From positions 19,549,967 through 19,613,966 of the forward strand of contig OX243825.1 in assembly GCA_945859605.1 (NCBI GenBank): a DNA stretch of 64,000 nt. The letters run 5' to 3'. Positions 24,001-35,221 of this stretch are shown piece after piece (the first letter of the stretch is position 1; every line of letters begins with the position of its first letter). Origin of the DNA: Lumbricus rubellus. Lineage: Eukaryota > Annelida > Clitellata > Crassiclitellata > Lumbricidae. Position numbers and translations under genes: made by a program. Below the pieces are notes generated by a model. It saw only the letters and a list, made by a program, of their open reading frames with translations. It was not told the DNA's origin and ran no database searches.

Positions 24001-26711
24001 GTTACTCGTTAAACTCCACAGCATCAGAATTCACAAGATGGCCGTACTCTGAGAAACCTGCCACGCTGGTTTTCTTTAAGGTCCAGGTAGTAGCGGCGAT
24101 CATCCTTCACGATCACCTCGCTCTTTAACCTTCCATCCTCAGTAGTACGCTCGCCATTCTTCGGTCCTAAAAACAGAAGAGTATTATTTATGGATACCAT
24201 GAATAGACAGACTACTACGAAACTAATGCTTCACTAAACTCCCATTAAAATTTCTATGTGGTACTCTCTAGTGCTGTTGCAATGTATTTTTATACACATT
24301 TGTCTGTAAAGGGTTAAGCATGATGCAACACACTCAAAAACTGATCAAGGTATTGCATTTAAAGTATCTTATATATGCGTCTGGGCATGAGCAATGTATG
24401 CGAAAAAGAAGTAATTATAGATCTAGGTTGACCAGCTGCTCACAAACTCATCTCTCTTCCTGTCACATTCAAGATGACATCTTCAGCATTGCACGTTAAA
24501 AGATCAATACATAATCAATACAATTCGTCAATATTTTACGACAAACGTATGACAACATGATGATGATAAAGAGTTCTCTGCCCAAAGACAGGTCTACTGG
24601 CCTAAAGCCAACCGGGGATGAGATGAGTGAGGTGGTTGACCAAATGTTGCCTTCCTCGCAGACAATCATGGGTGTGCACTGAGCAACTTTTCCAAAGTCG
24701 CTACACAGTGGCTTGAGGTAGATTTGAACCTGCGACACTCCAGTCACAAGGCATGGAACATACCACTACACCACCACATCCCACTACGACAACATATATT
24801 TTATTATCATTATCACGACACCAGAAGTGAAGCAACTGGGCAGATTTTCCTCATGCATAGTTTTATTAAATAAATAAATTTATAACGTGCTCAAGGTCAC
24901 ACCAAAATGTGAGTAGCTGGTTGAACTCTAACAAAATCTCAACTCAAGACAATGTCAAATTAATGACACTACATAGATGGAAAACAATTAAAAAACAAGA
25001 ATCTGATCAGCAACGTATAATAAGCAGTAGTACCAAGTGAAGCGTAGTGTTCGCTGAAATCTGTCAGATGATCTCGAAACTCTGCGGCAGTTGACATTGG
25101 CAACAGAAGACGACTCTTCCTTCCAGTTACGTCAACCTGTTTCAATTTCAAAATGCAGAAGTTTGTTTGTATGTGCACTTGTTATAGCGACCCTTCAAGC
25201 TCTCTCTACTCAGAGGTGCTCCCGAATTAAGAGCGGACACTGCATCAGAGTTTCACGCTGAAGCGCTGAGCAATTGTGAGTGAAGGACTTGCCCAAGGTC
25301 CTTACGCGGCAAGGTGGATTCGAACCTCAAACCTTCCGGCTCCAAGGCAACGACGCCACCACTACACCGCCGTGCCCCACAAGTGGTCAGGACATAAGCC
25401 TTTATTATCACTGGTATGTACAATCCACGCAAGCCACAAGCCACACCGGTAAAAGTGCCGAGATTGTTTGACTTTGTCGCAAAAGATTACACAAGAGAAG
25501 CTCACTTTACAGTGTGCAGACTCAAAGTCCAACAGTACAGTTTGCCAGGTCAACTCAGGACACACTAGCCAACTGAACAATCAAAAGGTCATCATAAATT
25601 GGAAGTAAATCTAATGAGATAGAAACAATTGCTATTCTTTTCAAGTTGCAGACGTGTTTTTTTATTACGCTGAATCTTCTTTATGTAATGCTGCTTTAGA
25701 GCTAATGATCCCATTATAAGCAGGTTGCAGTAAAACAAGGTCATGGCATGATGTTCAAGCATTCAGAAAGATGATCAAAAGGTACTTGAAAAGAATCATG
25801 TGTTTATTTTATGTATGCAAGTCAACAACCACGACATTTAGAGAAATATATCTTACATGACAATATGTTTTATCTATTTATTTATCTATTTCTGTATCAC
25901 CCCTTCAAGCTGTGAAGTTGAAAAATGTGTCAAAATCACATGAATGCCACACTGTTAATTACTGACCAAAGTGCTTAGGTCGTTACCTCTGCAATCTTAA
26001 TAAAACGTCCACGCTTGTTCTGCTTTACATCTACGTAGAAGCGCTTCGATTGAATCTGCAGAGTCTTCGACGCCAACTCCTCCTCCCCAGCACCACCTAC
26101 AACAGCAGGAAAGCTTCTCACAATTATAAGAGAAATGCTACGGCAAACAAACCACAGAAAGTTAAATTCCCCGATCTTAATGTTAGCTCAAGCAATAATG
26201 CACATTAGGTCCTGAAATAAATGTCCAGGTAGACATGTGCATACCCACACACAAACCAATATGCATAAACAAACAGACATCGATTTTGCGAACTACAGTC
26301 GCCCAGAAATGTTTCAAGTTACTCAAGAACTGGCCTGGCATCCATCACCTATTAGCACACTTGTCACGAATCACAGCACTGACCCGCATAAAACCTAATT
26401 CCAAATGTGCATATTACTCTAACTGGATTATCATGCGTTAAAATCAATAAATATTTTGCGTACACGTTTTACACGCTATGCAAAACCTTCTGTAACAAAA
26501 TATGTTTTTCCTGGGAAAGCATGTAGGGCAGCGAAAATTTTTCACTTTACATTACGTTGCCAAAAGAAGTCGGGTTCAACGCAATATTCGTCGCAAACGA
26601 AAGAGTTGCGCTAAGCAGTTCCGATGAAAGCATTGTTGGTCGTTGAAGGGCGTGAACCAGTAGAAACTTACCTCTACCTGTCACATTTTCCTCACTTTCC
26701 TGATCCGACAT
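21098..26711 (-). CDS. PURA/PURB-type purine-rich element binding protein
   Basis: Seven coding exons with consistent phase: 26711-26672, 26096-25987, 25136-25034, 24166-24048, 23287-23167, 22303-22197, 21226-21098; 242 codons. The N-terminus [14 protein letters not shown] is acidic and Gly-containing, like the short start of vertebrate PURA/PURB. Three PUR repeats follow. Repeat I (about 24-84) has [15 protein letters not shown] then [17 protein letters not shown]. Repeat II (about 85-164) has [13 protein letters not shown] then [15 protein letters not shown]. Repeat III (about 165-225) has [10 protein letters not shown] then [15 protein letters not shown] short Ser/Glu/Lys tail ends at TAG (21098-21100). 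The family binds purine-rich single-stranded DNA and RNA; repeats I and II form one nucleic-acid-binding domain and repeat III dimerises. It lacks the long Gly-rich and Gln-rich tracts of mammalian PURA. I cannot assign it to one vertebrate paralogue. Confidence 0.94.
21291..21474. mobile_element. hAT-like MITE, family A copy 1
   Basis: Begins CAGAGCTAAAAGTGT and ends ACACTTTAAGCCCTG, flanked by a perfect 8-bp duplication CTTATAAG (21283-21290, 21475-21482). Internal AAGTGCC/GGCACTT-type blocks recur. Inserted in the last intron of the Pur gene. A second copy in opposite orientation lies at 46803-46980. Confidence 0.87.
22935..23157. repeat. 16-bp minisatellite GGGCAAATAGAGGTMA in Pur intron
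   Basis: About 14 tandem units of GGGCAAATAGAGGT followed by AA or CA, abutting the donor of exon 23287-23167. The AA-type units read AGAGGTAAGG on the plus strand, an excellent 5' splice-site match on the antisense strand, whereas the sense strand is pyrimidine-rich. Confidence 0.95.
23311..23520. repeat. Tandemly duplicated segment, about 120 bp twice
   Basis: Two similar copies beginning AACAATGACAATTTATATGG and containing ACTACAAGAGCACCAAATT or its near match, separated by AAACACAAT-rich sequence. Located in the Pur intron between exons 23167-23287 and 24048-24166. It may be a duplicated retroposon tail; origin not recognised. Confidence 0.7.
24676..24783 (-). mobile_element. Degraded SINE (family 1) head
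   Basis: A decayed reverse copy with a GATTTGAACCTGC B box and ACCACTACACCACC A-box region, in a Pur intron. The body is too diverged for exact limits. Confidence 0.6.
25161..25380 (-). mobile_element. tRNA-derived SINE (family 1)
   Basis: Reverse copy with GTTTGTTTGTATGTGCACTT tail complement, CTCTACTCAGAGGTGCTCCC hairpin arm, B box GGATTCGAACC and A-box region ACCACTACACC, ending GTGCCCCAC. Inserted in the Pur intron just upstream of exon 25136-25034. Confidence 0.92.
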
Positions 26712-28235
26712 TTTCCACCTCCTTCCTTCCACCTTTTCCTTCTCCTTTTCCTTCACTTCTTCCAACGACGGCCAGTTAAAGACCTCGAACAAGTTGAGCA
26801 CTAAGAGTAAATTCTGTGCAGATGTGTGCGCAACGAACCGTACCGCACGCAAGCAACTACAGCAGAAATGTAATGTAATGTAGCCTAAATCTTCGAGAAT
26901 TTTTAAGCGCCCACAAAAGTCACGTCAGGGAGACCAGCTTATTCACCGGCGCTATATCAAATCAAGTCCGCAATAGCCAGAGCTGCCGTTTCCGTTCCGG
27001 TGCCAGGTCAAAATCCGGGGAGGTCAAGCCGAGGAGACTCAGTAGCCAAGGAAGATTGTAATAATAGAAGAAAACAGTCTTGTGGCTGCGTAGGCTAACT
27101 GTGTAAGTGTAAGTGCATCGTCTGAGCCATAAGTCAAAAGTAAGTCAAGTGTACGGCAATTCTTTAGGCCTAGGCTATATTAGGCTAGTTGATGTCTAAA
27201 GAAAGTATGGTCATCTTACTTCCCTAGCTACTTTACAATCATTTCTTTCCGCAAAAGTAAAATTTTCAGATGCATAGAAACAACTTTCCGGTGGCTTTGG
27301 CGGTAGGCTATCGATATACAAAAGAACATTTTAAGACAGAACTGTGAAGCAATCTTAAAAATCGCTGTTGCAGCACAACCTTACACAAGTATACCACAGT
27401 ATAAAATATCTATACTGTGAGTAGGCCTATACCTGATATGAATCAATGTTCAATGTTATCTATACTGTGCCTATACCAAAGCTATCGGTAATAGATTGCT
27501 CTGAAGCATACAACTTGCAACTAGCCCGGTTTTCTCATTCTGATCACTCTTGAAACGGGACACATAATATAATAGAGTATGCTTGAGGCAGCGCTGATGA
27601 ATAAGCTAATGCCCCGAGCGTGCTGAGCCATCTGGGCCTGTTTAATCTGTAGTTTACGACGTCGACTACGATCTTGTAAAGTTGATTAATTTTTGTGGCG
27701 CGTCACTTCAGACAGGCCTAGTAGTCGGCCAGAATTAAACCAAAAATTTCAAAAGCTAGATGCTGGGTGCTAAGTTGTAAAATAAATAGCAGGGTTTCCC
27801 TTTAGTTCTTGCACGGATAAAAATGTCGTGAATAGCAAGAATACCGTTTTAAAGGTAATCGTTTTGCTTTCATTTCAAAGGGTCAGCTGTATCGGTTCTT
27901 GTTCAATGTTTAAAAATGTGCTACAGGTGTGAGCGATAATCGAGGGTGCACGGTAGTCATAGGTCTAAAAAGACGAGAACTTCGTTCGCTAAAAAGACAC
28001 GACAAAGTGAATACACTAGTCTGATGCTTAAGAACAGAAGTTGCAAATTTAATTAATCGAGCATGTGCAATTATTAAACAGTATTTTGTTTGGCTTTGAT
28101 GTCAATGCTCTAGGTATCGGGGCGCTTGTAAGCTATGTTTGAGAATTAAAGATTCAAGTTGTTACTTTAATTTTTAAAAATTCACATAGAGCTGTTTCTG
28201 AGAACTGATTGTGAAAGTGACTTTGGCTGTTTGCA
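26712..28235. promoter_or_regulatory. Shared upstream region of the Pur gene and the membrane-protein gene
   Basis: The two genes diverge from here. The Pur start is at 26711. On the plus side a likely untranslated first exon ends at about 27104, where GTAAGT follows CTGT, and a matching acceptor TTTGCAG ends at 28235, just before the membrane-protein start. The block 26920-27060 is richer in CG dinucleotides (for example CACCGGCGCTATA, GTTTCCGTTCCGG) than the surrounding DNA. No TATA box is obvious. I infer a bidirectional promoter; this is not demonstrated. Confidence 0.4.
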
Positions 28236-28261
28236 GGAGATGACGAGGACAACGATTAAAG

Positions 28262-29449
28262 ATGAATCCAGTTACGATCAATCGCAGACGTTTTGTGCGC
28301 ACCTACAAACACGTTGCTTTCGCACTTCAGCTTTTCTGCTGCATGGCAACGACTGCAACGTTTCTTCGTGTGCTTCATCAGTATCAGCTTCCTCTCGTTT
28401 TTCTCGTACTGCCCGGCCTCCTGTTTCTAATTCTCACGATTGACCGTTGCATTCCGTTTCATGATCGCTACATCATCAGCATATTCACCGGCGCGACCAC
28501 CGGATTCATATCAGGATTCATATCCAACGTGGTTGTGAATTTATCCGACGATGCGGTCAATTCATACCGACAGCATAAATACGTAATCTTATTCTGTTCG
28601 CTTGAGTTTCTGCATTTGCCAGTCATTGGTGGAGTTGTCATGTACAGCTTCTGTCTCGTGTTCTCTCGTCCTCCTCCATTAAACATCGTGATTTTATCGT
28701 TTGCCGTGGCAACATGCGGCATGGTCATCTTCAACGTTGCCAACATGATGCTCTTCGAGCCGGAAAAACCCGACGAGATAGGCGTTGGAAAGACCGCATC
28801 CGTCCTGGTTTTTCTCCTGATATTTTTCACGGCGCTTCTGCCGGTTGTGCGGTCGAACAAACGTGCGTGGATCATCTGCGCGAGCGGTTTCGCCGCAAAC
28901 GTTTACTGGCAGACTGGATTCTTCGACTCGGTTCAGTGGAACTGGGAGGCGTCGTCTTTTCCCGTTCCCGGGTTTCTCACGGGACTTGTAACTCTTTTCA
29001 TGCTCGACGTGACCGATCTCCGAGAGGCCGAGGACAAACCGCGGATGCGACGGGCGAATGAAAACGACGATCTCGAATCTCAGTCGGAGTTTGCGAGAAG
29101 TTCGAGCGACGGGAACAACGTCGTTACGGCGCTTACGTGGCATTCCTTTTCGTACGTTGTCGAACGCACGTCTCTAACGTTTATCATGCAGAGTCGTGGA
29201 CATAAGGGTCAGAGTGTAGATAGCGATACTTGGATATCGTGCCTTGCGATGCTCGGCGTTCTTGCGATTCTTACGTCTGAGCGACAGTTTTCGCTGACCA
29301 TTCGACTGATTATTCTGATGCTCGGTTTGGTTTTGTATGTTTTTGTGACGGTTACAAATGGACATCTGCTGAATGGCTACTTTCTTGATGATGTTTTCGG
29401 CTTGGCGTTTTTGGTGACTGCAGTTACATCTGATCACATTGCACTATAA
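28262..29449 (+). CDS. Intronless polytopic membrane protein, family not recognised
   Basis: One uninterrupted frame of 395 codons, with about ten or eleven hydrophobic segments, roughly residues 15-35, 42-60, 70-92, 105-130, 138-160, 172-190, 198-215, 230-248, 325-340, 346-366 and 372-390. A hydrophilic, charged loop of about 70 residues (250-320, with EDKPRMRRANENDD) separates the first eight from the last three. An in-frame TGA just upstream fixes the start at 28262. An acceptor-like TTTGCAG at 28235 suggests an untranslated first exon. Codon choice and CG content through 28750-29200 look like real coding sequence. I see no signature motif of a transporter or receptor family, so no function is proposed. 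It is divergent from the Pur gene. Confidence 0.8.
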   Translation: MNPVTINRRRFVRTYKHVAFALQLFCCMATTATFLRVLHQYQLPLVFLVLPGLLFLILTIDRCIPFHDRYIISIFTGATTGFISGFISNVVVNLSDDAVNSYRQHKYVILFCSLEFLHLPVIGGVVMYSFCLVFSRPPPLNIVILSFAVATCGMVIFNVANMMLFEPEKPDEIGVGKTASVLVFLLIFFTALLPVVRSNKRAWIICASGFAANVYWQTGFFDSVQWNWEASSFPVPGFLTGLVTLFMLDVTDLREAEDKPRMRRANENDDLESQSEFARSSSDGNNVVTALTWHSFSYVVERTSLTFIMQSRGHKGQSVDSDTWISCLAMLGVLAILTSERQFSLTIRLIILMLGLVLYVFVTVTNGHLLNGYFLDDVFGLAFLVTAVTSDHIAL

Positions 29450-30032
29450 TGTTAACTATGAAGATAGGTAAGATAATTTAGATTTATTGCTCATTGTGTG
29501 TATATGAGTGTAATCAGTGTATGTATATATATATTATTTTATACATTTACATATTATATAATAGGTATATTTAATATATGTATGTATATATAAAATTATA
29601 TATGATTGTATCAACATTATTCCTCAGGTTTAGCCTTGTTATATGGTTATATGTTCCAGCTTAAATATAAATTATGTATGACAGCAATCTAGCAATTTGG
29701 CAACTCTTTCTCATGAGTTATAAGGTTTAGCAATCTTGAGTTTTAGTTTGAATTGCACCAGTTTTCGAACTCTGGGCACTGTGAAGGTGAAAGAAAGATT
29801 TATTTTTGAACTGTCACTGTGTCACCTCCCCAGTTTGCATGCCACCTTCACAATAGGATGCCCAATATTTTTATGATCATGTAGCTTTATCGGCAAGTAT
29901 AATTCTTGATAATTGATTGTTTAGCTTCAGTTGTCTGTTGTCTGAGAGTTTACCAAACGACTTTGAGACCCAGTGTGTTGGATAGAAGTTCCGCACTGCT
30001 TTGGCTGTGTGTTACCTGTGATATTTAGTTGT

Positions 30033-30462
30033 TAGGCGTAAAAAAAAATTGTTGCGTTTCCGGTAACCCGACCGACCCATTTTTACGGCCGCGACCCAAA
30101 TATTTTTGTGAAAAATTTTTATTAAAAAAATATTTTTTTCAAAAAAAAATTTTTTTCCTATTTTTTTTTCAAAAAATATTTTTTTAACATTTGTATTCAC
30201 ATAACATAAGAGACGTCAACAAAATGAAATTAATAGGACTGTTTCTAGAGCAGTTTTAGGTGCAGACAGTCGGGAAATAGGCAGTTTATACTTGCTTAGA
30301 ACACGTACTTTGTTTCAGCGTGCAAAAAAGACTAGTGGGGTATACTTTTTCAGATAGTCACTGCATAAAAATATTTTACAAAATAAAAATATTTTCCGAC
30401 CTACCTACCCAATTTTTTTTAGCTCTGTTACCGGAAACACAACATTTATTTTTTTAGGCCTT
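30033..30462. mobile_element. Inverted-repeat element with GTTTCCGGTAAC termini
   Basis: The left end reads AGGCGTAAAAAAAAATTGTT then GCGTTTCCGGTAAC. The right end is the inverse, GTTACCGGAAACACAACA then TTTTTTTAGGCC. The inner sequence is T/A homopolymer-rich. Resembles a non-autonomous DNA transposon; the target duplication is not clear, so the superfamily is unassigned. Confidence 0.6.
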
Positions 30463-30838
30463 TAATATGGATGTTTGAGACATTCCAATGATTTCCAGGT
30501 TTTAATGTAGCCAGGGACCGATCTTTTTAAATGGTGTAAATCATAATTTCTCGGTTGATCCTGTGTTATTTTCGATTAAATCAGTTGTTAAATATTTTGA
30601 TGGTTGAACTGCTATATACATGTATATGAATTGTATGTGCTTTAGACTTCAACAGTGTACATATATGCTAGTTATACACAAACATTCCTGAACAGTTGCT
30701 AGCCAATCCCAAAATGATGTATTAAAACGATCTAGGGAGACAAATATGGATTTTCAGTTTTCCATCACTGGGTTGAGCGTTTTACTGAATAATTATTTGA
30801 ATGGTTGCTATATAGATCGTGTATCACATTTATATAAA

Positions 30839-31349
30839 TACTAGCTGTACCCAGCCACGCGTTGCTGTGGCAGAAAAGACCCTCCCCGCCCCCTCCTCCT
30901 CCCCCTCCCCTCCACTCCCCCTCTCCCTTCCCCTCCGCTCCGTCCCCCTCCCACTCCGCTCCTTTGCTCCCTCACACCGTCCTTTACTGACAGCGGATAG
31001 AGCCCAAGAATGTTGTAAGGTCGTTTTCGTAATGGAATTATTTATTGAGTCGCTTATGACGTCACGGGACGCGAACTCATTAATGTTTCGTCACTGTGTT
31101 TCGGGTAGGCTAAAGACAATTCTGAAATTTTGCAAGCGTGCGCTTTCGTTGATTTTGCAAATGGCGGGCGAACGGATTGCAAAGTTAACTTTTTGTGGAA
31201 ACGATTGGGTTTTTTTCGGGGAAAGAAATGTTGTGACCTTGCGGTATCGGAATGGAAGGTTTTGGTAAATTTTCAAAACAATTGGTGCGTCACTTTCGGC
31301 GTGATTGTGACCGCAGGATCGCAAAGTTTCATTTTTATATTATATAGAT
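30839..31349. mobile_element. Dispersed repeat with TAGCTGTACCC head and CT-rich block
   Basis: Begins TACTAGCTGTACCCAGCCAC with a short hairpin (CCACGCG/TGCTGTGG), followed by a CCCCTCC-rich block, and ends in TTTTATATTATATAGATA. This head and tail style is familiar from abundant invertebrate non-autonomous retroelements, but only one copy lies in the window, so the limits and class are tentative. Confidence 0.45.
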
Positions 31350-32547
31350 AACATTTTGTGTATTTGAGTTCTCATATTTTGTGCAGCAATTTTGATGTCA
31401 CTACAGACTGCCATTGTTGTGTCAGATATTTGATTTTCAGTGGTTTGTTTTATGTTGATTATATGATATTTTTGTTTTCAAATCTTGCACTTCAATACAT
31501 AATTTGAATATGAATATGTTGTCATGCATAAAGATAGTTCAGGTAAAGGTTGTGAGAGAAATTACGTTCAACATATGCAAATGTAACACTTTGGTAACAA
31601 TTTATAAAAGGGCATAAAACTTGTGTTTTTCCTTTTTCTTCTGCACAGTTATGATATATTATACAGGAAAGTTTTAGTTTTATTTACCTGTATCACCTCT
31701 AAAATAAGAACCTGACAGAAACGTATGGCCAAGCTTAAGTTGTTAAACGCTAAATCATTATTTGGTTAATCAATGCAGAGCCTTTTCTGTGTGCTTTTCC
31801 GGACCTCCACTAGCAAGCACTCCCAACCTAGCCAAAAATTTTGAGTGCATGAATTGTACTACAGACTTGGGGGATGGTTTGTTTGGATGACAGCTCTGTC
31901 TATCTACACTCTAAGAACTTGTAAGATGAGCTTGAAAGGATGGCTATTAATGGTTTCAGACCAATTTTAAGTTACTCGAATACGGAATAGGTGTGTGCAT
32001 CATTTAATCTAGATGTCTCGTGGGTGATGGCTAGATTAAACACTAGGTGTATCCTGAAACACTTATGACCCTTACATTTGTTACTGATATAGGATAAGCT
32101 TACATAATAATGTTATGTTATTTTAAACATGGCAGCAATTGAACATTTTGCTTTGTCTTCCTCATTAAATGTGAAAGGTGATACTTGATGGTGTTTCCTT
32201 TGAAATGCACACATATTACTCATGTTGGGATATCTCGGATAGCTATATTTCCTTACATGAATATTAATTTATATCTTTTACTTCTTTATTAATTTCCAGA
32301 CACATTAGTCATTCTCAGCCAGTCGTGTCCTTTTTGCATCTTTGCTGCAGAGCAGTTTTAAAACAAATTGAAATGTACTGATAAGATCAAAGTAGTAGAC
32401 CAGCCATATTTCATATTAATAGGTGCATTCATTTGAGCAACTCCAAGCTATTCAAATACAGGTTTAGAAAGATGCTGTTATATGGTTATAAATACACACC
32501 AATAATATTATTCACAGCTTATCTCATTAATATTTACAGTTGTAGGC

Positions 32548-32630
32548 TGTGCTGATTGGTTGCATGCACCCCTGTGCTGATTGGCTGCATGAGCCTCCGT
32601 GCTGATTGGCTGTGCGAGCCTCTGGGCTGT
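32548..32630. repeat. Three imperfect 27-bp repeats containing ATTGG
   Basis: Three copies of GTGCTGATTGGCTGCATGAG-like units in tandem. Each includes ATTGG, the inverse of a CCAAT box. Confidence 0.7.
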
Positions 32631-33398
32631 TGAACTATAGTTCTACTTAATACTGTTGTTATGTACACATGTCGGTCAGATAAGAGCTTGATGAACAGCA
32701 TGTAGTTATAAAGAAGCCTGAATGTGTAGTAGGGTTCCAGTGTCTGTTTCTAATGACAACATGGTCTTATTTGTACTTCTTTAGTACTGCTTGATTAGCA
32801 GTACTCTGTCATTTTTCCTCTAGTTGAAACTTTGTAAATATTTAAGGTACTTTTCTGTTCTGCTTAGTAAGTATGCATGGCATGAGTATGTCACCTGGAC
32901 TATGTCAGAATTACCTGTACTTGATTTGATTGATCTGTACTGTGTGTTTCCATGTGTACTTTGAGTCTGTACTGGATTAGCTGAGATTTGTACATGAGGA
33001 AGAATTGCATTACTGAGAAGAATTCTTGTTATGAATACTGATTAGCTGTATATATTGGATACAACAGCAGCTTGGCTATTGGTGTGTGTGTGTTGAGTAT
33101 GCTGGGTGTGCTGAACAAGTGTATCACAGATCCGTATGTATCATGTACGACGTACGTGTATTTAAAGTGGCTAGATATGAAAATTTTGGCTAATATTTAT
33201 TTTTCATCTGTAATTTTGCAATTTCTATGGCGCCGCTCACAGCCGAGGCCATTCAGTAGCGCTCCCAATGCGATAACCTCTAGAGAAAAAAATAGGTCTT
33301 ATGAATAGAGAGAGAGATTTAAGTAAGTATGTTGTTGGTATTTGTTGTGTTTTGTGTAGGCTTTGTGGGTATTTGTGGATGCACACATTTATTGGGTG

Positions 33399-33650
33399 CA
33401 TAGGCGTACGAGGCGGGGGTGCAGAGGGGGCAAATGCCCCCCAAATTCGGGCACGTTTGGTGGTTTTTTCGGGCAAAAGCCCCCGATGACTAAAAAAAAA
33501 AAGTTCGTCAACTTTCGGGCAAGTCGGGTTTTTCGGGCAAACACAGACTCGAACGACTAAAAAAAAAGGTCGTCAACTTTTTCACGGATGTATTTTTCGG
33601 GCAGAAGTTCAATCTTGCCCCCCACTGCTGAAATCTCCCGTACGCCTATG
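33399..33650. mobile_element. hAT-like MITE with CATAGGCGTACG termini
   Basis: Begins CATAGGCGTACGAGG and ends CCCGTACGCCTATG, flanked by a perfect 8-bp duplication ATTGGGTG (33391-33398, 33651-33658). Contains TTCGGGCAA repeats and A-tracts. Non-coding. Confidence 0.85.
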
Positions 33651-33663
33651 ATTGGGTGTGTGT

Positions 33664-35020
33664 TAGGGCATAGCCGGGGGCTGACGCGGTTAACCGGTAA
33701 TGCCGGGTATTTGACACCCGGCAGATAACCGGAACCGGTGATGAAAGGTCTTCCGGGCCGGTTAGGTAATTATGAATTTAGCATACCACACATCAAAGGG
33801 CTTAACAGTTAACCTGCAAGATCTCTCAACTGGGCATTGCAGTACAATGAACAGACAATCACAGAACAGACAGCCTGCTGATGGTTGCTTTATATTAGAC
33901 TATCCTATTTCAAACAGGGACCAGCAAGATGAGGGGGGAAGAGGAGGAGGGAGAGTTTGTATCACCCTCTTCCATGCTGTCTTTCCTCCTCCTCCTCTTT
34001 TTCTTCTACTACCCCTTCCTGAGCGGAACAGTGGTAGACTGTGAGGGAGAAGAGGAATAATTGCCTTGCCTTCAACCTTCCTGGACACCAGGGTTGGTTG
34101 CACTTTGGACAATTCTTCTAGAGGAATAATAATATACATTTAAAATAGAAGAGTTGCACCCTCTTTCATGCTTTCTCCCCTCCCCTTCTTACTTCCCCCT
34201 CTTTCTTGCTTCTTCCTTTCCCCCTCTTTCTTGTCTATTACCTTTTCCTCCTGCTGCTTGAAATATCTAACAGAGAGAGACAGGAGATGATGAAGGGGAG
34301 GGGAGGAACTGTGGTAGAAGGTGAAGAAGTATAGGAAGGGGAAGAGTGTATATATGTATGTTATACATACAGGTGCTGCTCACTGACCATAGCTACCCCA
34401 GGATATAGGTTGGCTAGTGGCCATCTGTTAAACCCTTATCTTTAAAGTCTGTTTGGTCTGTCACACTCTCATTCAAGTCAGAGAGACTAGGACTTGTTAG
34501 AAGGGAAACCTTCCACCTGTTGATATGATTCTGCAGCCAAGCTTAACGGCCCCTTCCCTAATATAACCAAGTATACATCTCACAGATTAAGGGATGGTGC
34601 ACTTTGAAATGTATCTACATGTAGTTGGACTGCATACACCACAGAAACAGGACTGTTTATCAGGGCTGCTGACCTCTGACCTCCTCTTGCCTGACTGGAC
34701 AGATCAGCATGTCTTTACTATAGAATGATTCTATCCACAGAGCTCATGAACAGATATTACTGGCACCTCTCAATCAATAACCCCTGGCAGAACTCAACTG
34801 TAGTAAAACTCTGACAGGGAAGAGTTTTACTCAATTTCACCAAAGGTAGCTAACAAACTGAGTGGTGTTCGTTTGACAGCATTCAAAGTGGAGACATACT
34901 ACTCAGTTTAGAGATTAACGATTACTTTTAATACCCGACCCGGTACCCGGACCCGGCAGATTTTATTCAAACTACCCGGATCCGGTACCCGGTTGAAAAA
35001 CGGCACCCGGCTATGCCCTA
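33664..35020. mobile_element. 1.36-kb hAT-like non-autonomous element
   Basis: Starts TAGGGCATAGCCGGG and ends CCCGGCTATGCCCTA, a perfect 15-bp inverted pair, with further inverted similarity around CCGGTACCCGG/CCGGGTATT inside both ends. It is flanked by GTGTGTGT on both sides (33656-33663, 35021-35028); the right flank is a GT microsatellite, so this duplication is weaker evidence. It sits five bases from the right target copy of the element at 33399. The interior has purine/pyrimidine-rich tracts and no transposase frame. Confidence 0.7.
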
Positions 35021-35221
35021 GTGTGTGTGTGTGGGTGTGTGTGTGGGTTTGTGGGTGTTCGTGCATATTTTTGATGTTTGTGTGCATCTGTTTATGTTTG
35101 TGTGTTTGCATCCATGTTTGTTTGCATGTCAGTTTATTTGCCTACATATGTTTATTTTATAGTTTTGCGCAGTTTGTGTACTGTATCGATGTAGGTTTTG
35201 ACATGAATGTGATGCACAGAC

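Larger units (their letters stand above)
29450..33398. other. Gene-poor downstream interval
   Basis: AT-rich DNA after the membrane-protein stop. It contains an AT-rich tract (29518-29612), an inverted-repeat element (about 30033-30462), a dispersed repeat with a TAGCTGTACCC head (30839-31349) and a three-fold 27-bp repeat (32548-32630). The 5' portion presumably carries the membrane-protein 3' UTR. No coding exon recognised. Confidence 0.5.

Noticed and set aside
26712..26852. N-terminal extension of the Pur protein upstream of 26711
   Set aside because: The frame is open, but it encodes a Lys/Glu-rich stretch unlike Pur N-termini. The ATG at 26711 gives an MSDQESE start closely resembling vertebrate PURA/PURB.
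28694..29143. Minus-strand and second plus-strand frames of 115-149 codons
   Set aside because: Shadows of the membrane-protein gene in CG-rich coding sequence.
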